Assembly: GCA_943735955.1 (NCBI GenBank)
Contig: OX030955.1
Span: 15,295,583 to 15,359,582 of the forward strand
DNA from: Piscicola geometra
Taxonomy: Eukaryota > Annelida > Clitellata > Hirudinida > Piscicolidae
Length of the DNA stretch: 64,000 bases
Direction: 5' to 3'
Shown here: in pieces, positions 56,496-64,000 of the stretch
Numbering within the stretch: the first letter of the stretch is position 1
How the letters are laid out: the number at the start of each line of letters is the position of its first letter
Position numbers and translations under genes: made by a program
Notes under the pieces: generated by a model
Databases searched by the model: none
Told to the model about the DNA's origin: nothing
What the model saw: only the letters and a program-made list of their open reading frames with translations

Positions 56496-56500
56496 ATAGT

Positions 56501-56640
56501 GAACGGGATGGCTCGAATGGTAAAACGTCGGACCTATCACTTGAAGGTTGCATGTTCAAATTCCTATTGAGCCAACTGGGAGTCATCATATACTTTAGTG
56601 TATATGATGAGGTGTTTCACGACGTATGTAACATATGTCA
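56501..56640 (+). repeat. tRNA-derived SINE, divergent copy 3
   Basis: Shares GGATGGCT..ATGGTA, CGTCGGAC, GAAGGTTGC..GTTC and the CATATAC/GTATATG palindrome with the copies at 35536 and 59716, but is diverged and truncated at its 3' side. Confidence 0.65.
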
Positions 56641-59539
56641 AGCTTATTTATAATGCGAGCAACATACTATTTAAACTTAGATTAAAACAAAGCTTTAATT
56701 TAAACTATAATAAAACAAAAATGTATATCTTTAGTTGAATTTTTTAAAAGTTTAGAACAATATTTTGTTAAACTAAGCTCGGTAGAGAAGCCATTAGAAA
56801 GAAAAAAATATTTAAAAAAATTGATTCACGTTTTCAGGGTGTTGAAAACTAAAGCTGTCTAAAAATTCAAACATAAAATACTAAAATACGTTGTTCTAAT
56901 TATGTTTGTGAAATCAGTTCTAATAAAAACATAAAAAACTAAACATAAATAGGAGAAAATTAAAAAAATAATACTAAAATCTTGGAAAGAGTTATTGCAT
57001 TCCTGAGCTCTCATGGTTTCCAGTCATCAATCAACCAACCAACCCATAGTCAGGGAGGGTGGCTTGATGTTGTTGCCTTGAGAAAGAGTCTTGAAGTTGA
57101 CTGCATTGAGGTAGGCTTCTCTGACCACATACTGCTGGTCTGGAAGTGTCGACTGGCCAAGCCTCCTTCTGTGTACAAAAAAACTTCTAGTAGACGCTGG
57201 AAACTCTTGAATAGAACAGAGTTTGCTCAACAGGTTCGATTGTCTCCACTCTCGTCTAGCACTGACCTTGATGTAGATTTAGCTGCTGACCTCTACAGCT
57301 CCACTTTGACTAGCATTCTCGATAAGTTGATTCCTCTTAATACTGTTAGAGTGCACCAGAGGCCTTCGGACTCTTGGTTTGACCATGAGTGTCGCGCCTC
57401 TAAACGCCTTAAGAGAAGTCTCGAGAGAAGCTACAGTAAGTCAAAAAATGAGCAAGCACGTACTGCCTGGGTCAAGCAGTTGAAAGTTTACAAGAGTCTG
57501 TGCAGACGTAAGCGAGAGCAGTTCTGGAACTTGAAGCTTTCTCAGTTCAAAGGGAAGCCAGCTGACACCTGGAAACTCATCAATAGCATCGCGGGCAGAA
57601 GTAAGACGTCGTCAGTCTCAGGCATCAGTGCTGATGACTATCACGCACACCTCACAGAGAAAGTTGCGTCGGCGAGAAGGTCAATCAATGCCCAAGATGA
57701 CCCAACATTTTCATTCTGCGAGCACGGGCTCAGTTTGAATGGGTTCAGCATAGTCGACGAAGAAGAAGTAGTTAGGGCTATTCAAGGGCTTCCGAATAAG
57801 CAGTGCTCGAATGACCCGGTTCCTACATGGCTGTTGAAAGAGATATCTGGAATAATTGCTCCTTTTTTAGTGAGCTTATTCAACAGGTCTTTTTCGGCAG
57901 GCAGGGTTCCGAAGTCTTTCAAGTCGGCCTACATCACGCCACTGCTCAAGAAGCCAAGTCTTAAACTCAATGAAACTTCGTCGTACAGGCCTATTTCAAA
58001 CTTGAGGGTGTTGTCCAAACTCATGGAAAGATTAGTTCTGCACAGAGTAGTCAACTACCTCGCAGACTTTCATCTTTTCCCTCCCTTGCAGTCAGCCTAC
58101 CGTCGTCATCATTCGACAGAAACTGCCATAACCAAAGTCTTTTCAGACATCGTTAGGGCAGCAGATGACGGTAAGCTCACATTGTTAGTTTTGCTTGATC
58201 TATCGGCAGCTTTCGATCTGGTAGATCATGCAACACTGCTCCGAAGACTGCACATCTCCTATGGTTTCTCTGACTCTGCGTTAGAATGGTTTAGGGACTA
58301 CTTAAATGACAGATGTTTTGACATCCGCTGTAGTGGGACAAAATCGACAATGTCGGTTTCCGCTGTAGGAGTCCCCCAAGGTTTAGTCCTTGGTCCTTTA
58401 CTGTTCTCTTTGTACACTGGAGATTTGGAAAGAATAGCAGCTAGACATGAGCTCGCTTTTCATCAGTACGCTGATGACACCAAGATTTACGGTCATTGCA
58501 TTAAAGGTCATCAGGCTGACCTGCAAGAAAGGGTGTCATCATGCATTGATGATATTGCTGCTTGGATGGGTGCCAATCAACTGAAACTTAACTCAAGCAA
58601 AACTGAAGTTATCTGGCTCTCATCCCGTCGAAACTCTACTCACACTCCCAAAGATCCAGTTCGCATTTGTCAGAACGAGATAATTCCTTCTGAAAGTGTC
58701 AGAAACCTAGGAGTTTATCTTGACAAAGACCTCACTATGACGACACACATCAACAAGATGACTCAATCCTGCTTTGCTTCTTTACGCCAAACACGATCCA
58801 TAAGATGGTTATTGACCAAGGACTCACTGAGAACATTGGCTTCTGCTTTGGTTCTCAGTTGAATTGACTATGGCAATATCATTCTTACTGGGTTGCCAAT
58901 GACGCAGCTGCAGAAAATTCAGTCTATAATCAACACCACAGCTAGGCTCATAACAGGTGCTAGAAAGTATGATCACATCAGCCCTGTTCTCAAGGAGCTT
59001 CACTGGCTTCGTGTTGAAAATAGAATTGAATACAAAAACATCTTGTTAATGCACAAGTGTCTGTCTAATGAGTGCCCAGATTATTTGTCGAGTAGCATTG
59101 TCATGAGAGCAAGTCTTCCCCAGAGGGAAAGACTCAGGTCTGCTAGGTCAAGAGATGTAGTTCCATAGAGCTACAAACTCAAGTATGCAGGTGCAAGAAG
59201 CTTTTTTGTTGCAGCGCCGACTCTTTGGAATAGTCTTCCCAATAGACTGAAATCCCCGAGCTCGACCGCGACATTCAGCCGTTCCCTGAAAACGTACTTG
59301 TTCGACCGATAACAATAACTTACAAATTTACTGCTCATTTTTCATTAATCAATTTCTTGCTTCACAATTTCATTCTTTTTTATATTTATACAAATGGTCA
59401 ATAATAATTGTAAAATAAATAATAATAATATAATATAGATATTTCCTTTTTTCTTTAATTTATTGTTATTATACTTTCAGTTTCAATCTTTAAAAATTAT
59501 AGAATAAATAAATAAATAAATAAATATATTGTCTATTTA

Positions 59540-59715
59540 AAAAATAAATAAATATATATATATTTGTATATATATATGTATATGTGTATATGTGTATATA
59601 TGTTTGTATGTATGTGTATATATATATATGTATATGTATGTGTATATGTGTATATATGTATGTATATATATGTGTGTTTATGTATGTGTATATGTATGTA
59701 TATATATATATAAAT
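59540..59715. repeat. TATATG/TGTATA microsatellite
   Basis: Alternating TA/TG-rich simple repeat inside the 3' UTR of LINE copy 2; a shorter version is at 22566-22630 in copy 1. Confidence 0.85.
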
Positions 59716-59962
59716 GGGGAGCGGGGATGGCTTAGTTGGTAGACGTCGGACTTGCAACTTAAAGGTCGCCTGTTTGAATCCTTGGAAGCAACCGTGAACT
59801 ATCATATACCTAGTGTATATGATGCGGTGTTTGCGACGTATGCATTGAAAGATGTGTACGTCGTGTGGAGTGGCGTCTCAGCGCATAAGGACCATGGTTC
59901 CTAGAACCATTGTAACATGGCCTGTGTCTGTCAAGCTGTGAACGATATAGACTATAAAAAAA
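59716..59962 (+). repeat. tRNA-derived SINE, copy 2, nested in a LINE
   Basis: Near-identical to 35536-35778 throughout, with the same A-box and B-box regions and the CATATAC..GTATATG palindrome. It interrupts the LINE 3' UTR between AAATG and GATTTTATTG, which are adjacent in copy 1 (22633-22650), and ends in an A-rich tail. Confidence 0.85.
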
Positions 59963-60129
59963 AATAAAGATTTTATTGTTAAATTTCAATACCCTACTTT
60001 TCCTATACTTTCCATTTATTCATCTATCATTAATATTATTATCAAATTTTCCATAACCAAGTGGTCTTGAAGCCCGTCCGGGTTTACGCCACGTTAATAA
60101 TACTCGTCGTTGTATTGTATTATTCATAA

Positions 60130-60765
60130 TGAGAAGGAGGAATCAGAAAATTTTACTTTTAAATTATTTACATTTTGTTAACACTTTTATTAATACTTTC
60201 ATTTTTATTATATTATTTAAAAAATAAATAAATAATATGATATTTTATTATTTTATTAGATATATATAATTATTTTTCATGAAAAGCTACAACCTTTTAT
60301 TTAATACTGAAATATATCATGAAATAAAAAAAGTGTGAAAAAAAATTTAAATCTTAGTTATACTACTTTTACTTTTTTCGATTTTATTTATGTTTTTATA
60401 GATAAGAAATCATCTTATGAAAAGAAGTCCCAGAGGTTTGCATTCACTTTTAAAGCATGAAACATTTCCCTTCACTTCACTGATAAATTTTCAATTTTTT
60501 AGTTAATATTTGAATTTTCTTAGCTTTTTTTCATTAATTCAAAAAAAACGTGGCTGTTTTAAAGAGCAAAATTTTACAATTATTTGAAGCTTTTAGGAAA
60601 ATATTTATTTGTTAGAATATTTTTAAACTTGAAATTGTCGAAAGATAGTTGAGCTGTTTGTTTTACTTGAAGCTGTGAAAAGACATGTTTACATTAATAT
60701 CTGAAAAACTTAAAATGGGCAAACTGGGTTTAAACTACAGGGAACATACTGTTTCAATCCTGATT
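60130..60765. other. AT-rich DNA
   Basis: Nothing recognised between the LINE copies. Confidence 0.4.
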
Positions 60766-60770
60766 TTAAA

Positions 60771-61435
60771 TTAATTCTCATTACTTAACTTCCTTAGAGC
60801 GTGCCCTGTATCATCGTCTTTGACAGTGAATCGTGTCTGATGACCTGCCCATACCAAGTTAACTTTCGACGTTCTTTCAACTTTCAACAGCTGCCTATAT
60901 ATAATCTGATGGACGTAGTTGTTGGTTCTATGCTCCAAGTATGAGATGCTGTGGAGTTTACGGAGACATTTAGATTCAAAGACGTTTGCGTTCTGTTTCC
61001 ACGTTAAGTTCCAGGTTTCACATCCGTAAAGTAGGATACTGAGCACCAGTGACTTGTAGGGTCTGTATCTGACAGAGAAGCTGATAGAATTACTTAACCA
61101 TAGCCGATTAGGTCAGACCATTGCTGCAGTTTCCATTGAGATTCTAATTTTTTTCTCTGTGGTGCTTGTTCCATCCTTCGACAGGGTTACTCCAAGGTAC
61201 TTGAACAGTGACAAATATTTTAGCTTTTTTCCATTCATCGTTATTTCAGTTGAGTTGTTTGTTGTGCTATTCACCATAATCTTGGACTCTTCTGAGCTCA
61301 CCTCTATCCCGTAAGCAATTGTCTTTCATTAAGTTTGTTGGTGAGGTCTTGAAGTTCGTTGCTGGATTCGCCCATCAGATCGATGTCGTCCGCGAGCCTT
61401 AAGTTGGAGACTTTTCTGCAAACAATAGAGATGGT
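60771..61435 (-). mobile_element. non-LTR retrotransposon fragment (third family)
   Basis: On the minus strand: LRLADDIDLMGESSNEL (the ADD catalytic box), then after a frameshift SSEESKIMVNSTTNN and LFKYLGVTLSKDGT. After another break comes LLYGCETWNLTWKQ and RKLHSISYLEHRTNNYV. These are the palm-to-thumb and C-terminal blocks of the widespread invertebrate endonuclease-reverse transcriptase type (RTE/Dong-like). At least two frame breaks are present. Confidence 0.75.
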
Positions 61436-61439
61436 AAAA

Positions 61440-62870
61440 TGATGATCTTGGACAGTTTTTTGCATTGTTTTTTTAGAGAAAATGTAGAACTTCCACAGAT
61501 GTTTTGAAGAACTCTCCTAACTTCCCATTGAGAATTACTGCACTGTTGGCGTTTTTATAGAGATATTCGGTTATATGAATAAACCCTTCAACAAATTGTT
61601 TAAAACTAAAAAAACCCTTTTTTATCTCAAAACTCTAAAATATTTTTTTATTTTTGTTAAATAAGCAAATACTTTTATAATTTTTTAGGGTTAGGATAAA
61701 GGTCTAGTTTAATTTTGGTTGGATATCCTAACTACAAAACCATTTTTTCTGTTTCCAATTGGAAAAAAATGGGCATTATTTTGAATTCATTGAATATTTT
61801 TGACATTTAATTAATATTTTAGACTATTTAAATATAAAAAATATTTATAGAATAATTATTGTTTCCGAGAAAGATAATGAGAAGAGGTTTGCTTGCTATG
61901 ACATAATAGAACTGATCAAATAAATTAACAGCAATTTTACGGCTAGCTGATTTGCATAAGTTATTTTGTTTGTTCCTATAAGGCTTTGAAAGTGCTGACT
62001 GATGAAAAATTTATTATTAACGCATCCATTTTCACCTATTTTATAAATTAACAGAACTCACTACTTTTAAGTTCAGTTTATCATCAAAGTCATTTCGAAT
62101 AATTGTACAAAAGTTAGTTTTTAGAAATATTTTCTAGGTAAAGTGTAGTAATGACGATGTATTAATATAAAAATTATCTAATCTATCATACTAAAATAAA
62201 CTATTAAACATTTTTTTCACAATTCATTATTAAATTGATAACCTAAATACTATTTTTAACATTTTGCAACACATTAAAATTATTTGTTTTTTTTCACTAA
62301 ATCAACCTATTTATTAACTCCTATTTATCATTATCACTTGACACCAACCATAACCAATCACCACCAACAACTAGCTTGCTTTATGCCAAGCTAAAGAATG
62401 CTTAGATTGTACCAAACTAACGTTTAAGAGCTACTTTCTTTACTTGGAAATGATTTTTCCATAACAGGCAATTTTTAAGAAAAAAATTATTGCTTGAAAA
62501 TGTATTTTTTTTAAAAATAAAATTTTATAGATATGTAAAACTATGACGCTTAACTGAAATAAGAATGATCTAATTTTTATTTGTAAAAAATATTTATTTC
62601 ACATTTTTTTAAAAGAATCGTATTTTTGCAATACTCTTCTTACTAAAAACTTAAAATATCGTTAATATATCATTATTTTTTTTTTTGCAAAACTCAGAAT
62701 AATTTAAATTGCAATGTTTTTTTAGATTCAAGAAAAAATACAGAATACTTTGAAAGGTCTGAATAAATTAGTTTTAAAACAAGTTAAATCTATTTTTTTA
62801 AATTGCATACATTTCTTTTATTTACTCAACAATTCAATGATTAACTACATATCTCTTCTATCTTACTACA
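61440..62870. other. AT-rich DNA
   Basis: Nothing recognised. Confidence 0.4.
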
Positions 62871-62873
62871 CAC

Positions 62874-64000
62874 TAGAGGTCGGACATGGACGATTTTTCA
62901 TTACAAGTCCCTTCCCGTTCCTAGAAATGTTTTTCCCGTCTCGTTCCCAATGGGCCATCAAAATTTTGATTTTCGTCCCGTTTCCGCAACTCGATTCCCG
63001 GTGTCGACCCGTTTCCAAAACTTTTTGATCTGGTCTCGACTCATTCCCGAAAAAAAAGGTCTTTTCATTCTATTTTGCTGCCGTGTTCACCAGTTGCAAA
63101 CTTGCTAGTCCTAAAAAAATTTTAAATTTATTATTTGAAAGTCAGAAAATATTTCTTTAAAAAAAAGAAAAAAACAAGATTTAAAATTCAAATATTTATT
63201 GAATGAAAGTATTAAAGTAAGTCAGCGTTTTTAAGTAATTCAATCAAGTCTTTATTGCTTTTCACACAGGTTAAACCGTCAAGAGCTTTAGCTTTCAAAT
63301 TAGATGATTTTGGGTCTGAAGTTAAACGACCACAGGTCGAAAAATTTCGTTCACAGGGAATAGAACCTGCAGGTATACTAAAGAAAATTTTGGCTTCTTG
63401 TATTATTGAGAAATTGTTCTTTTTATTCCAATAAATTAAAACATATTTCTATTCTTCAATTTTGGTGGGACGTAATTGTGAATATTTGTTCAATTCATCC
63501 TTTTCTTGTTCATTATTATTAATTTTTCAATAATGTTCGAAATATGTTTTTTGACAACATTCTTATTCTCCACAACTGCAAATATAAAATCATTCGTATA
63601 ATTTGATAGTATAAAATTTTTATTATAATTTTTACGCTATAAAAACAAACATAATTGGTCTAAATAACCATCATTTGATTTTTTTCTCAACGGCACTGCC
63701 GCTTGGTCTGGCTGTACAAAATGGAATTAAATTTTCTCTAATAAATTTCTTGGTATATATTTCTTTTTCTATCCCTAAATCTTTTTTTACAATTCTTTTA
63801 TACTGGGATGCAACAGACAAGCTGCCAAATGAATAAGATTAATGGGCATCTTTTCTATTGTCGAAATGATCAACGAGCAATCAACTGGAAGTTAAAAATT
63901 CAAATTCAAATTATTAATTTATAAAAAAAAATAATTTAACTGACCAGTTTGATTTAATCTGACAAGTTTTCATCATCACCCATTTTTCTAATCTCCCAAA
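62874..64000 (-). mobile_element. hAT transposon, CGGGAACGGGA family, copy 2 (runs off window)
   Basis: The terminus TAGAGGTCGGACATGGACGA starts at 62874, followed by TCCCGTTCC-type repeats to about 63050. The minus strand encodes the dimerisation block SIPCERNFSTCGRLTSD near 63300-63360, and further upstream blocks match copy 1 to the window edge. It is in the opposite orientation to copy 1. The other terminus lies outside the window. Confidence 0.85.

Larger units (their letters stand above)
57004..60125 (+). mobile_element. CR1/L2-like non-LTR retrotransposon, copy 2 (5'-truncated)
   Basis: Homology to copy 1 begins at GAGCTCTCATGGTTTCC, inside the endonuclease, typical of LINE 5' truncation. 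The reverse transcriptase is intact up to 58862 (SAYRRHHSTETAITK, LLDLSAAFDLVDH, GVPQGLVLGP, YADDT). Codons 58860-58862 are TGA where copy 1 has CGA, and 59166-59168 are TAG where copy 1 has CTG. In the core RT motif GVPQGS, copy 2 has leucine in place of serine. The 3' UTR has a TATATG-rich stretch (59540-59715) and a nested SINE, and ends with GAAGCCCGTCCGGGTTTACG and a GTATT tail. Confidence 0.88.

Overview
The window is intron-containing, AT-rich DNA from an animal, probably an invertebrate. It has spliced genes with GT-AG introns, a tRNA-Tyr with a canonical tRNA intron, non-LTR retrotransposons, hAT, Harbinger and TA-flanked DNA transposons, a tRNA-derived SINE family and very long CA microsatellites. 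Nothing seen fixes the phylum. There are no bacterial operons, ribosome binding sites, CRISPR arrays or attachment sites.

Layout. 0.1-1.6 kb: a TA-flanked inverted-repeat element. 2.6-2.7 kb: tRNA-Tyr on the minus strand. 6.7-11.3 kb: a complete 13-exon acid sphingomyelinase (SMPD1-type) gene on the minus strand, with TATA box and polyadenylation signal. 11.9-12.3 kb: an ATCA array that is the expanded tail of a LINE/SINE 3' end. 15.1-44.4 kb: a minus-strand immunoglobulin-superfamily gene. At least seven exons have matching splice phases, and one exon carries an unusual Asn-rich insert of about 250 codons. Its introns are packed with transposons: a CR1/L2-like LINE (19.4-22.8), a TIR element (23.8-24.7), a CA minisatellite (30.6-31.8), an unclassified repeat (32.4-33.6), a split second LINE family (33.6-34.0 and 37.5-39.1), a hAT fragment (34.4-35.0), a SINE (35.5), a THAP-domain fragment (40.0-40.4) and a hAT with target-site duplication (41.9-43.9). 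47.5-48.6 kb: a pure CA tract of almost 1 kb. 48.9-50.6 kb: a 75-codon exon split by a 1.5-kb hAT. 51.0-54.4 kb: a Harbinger element, itself invaded by another hAT and by a LINE tail. 56.5-60.1 kb: a SINE, then a second CR1/L2-like LINE with a younger SINE nested in its 3' UTR. 60.8-61.4 kb: a third LINE family. 62.9 kb to the end: a second copy of the CGGGA-rich hAT.

Only the sphingomyelinase, the Ig gene, the tRNA and perhaps the interrupted exon are host genes. The sphingomyelinase and Ig genes share a strand but are unrelated in function. Most of the remainder is a nested transposon landscape. Its most notable structures are four apparent hAT families, three of them with their own subterminal repeat, several of which keep 8-bp target duplications.
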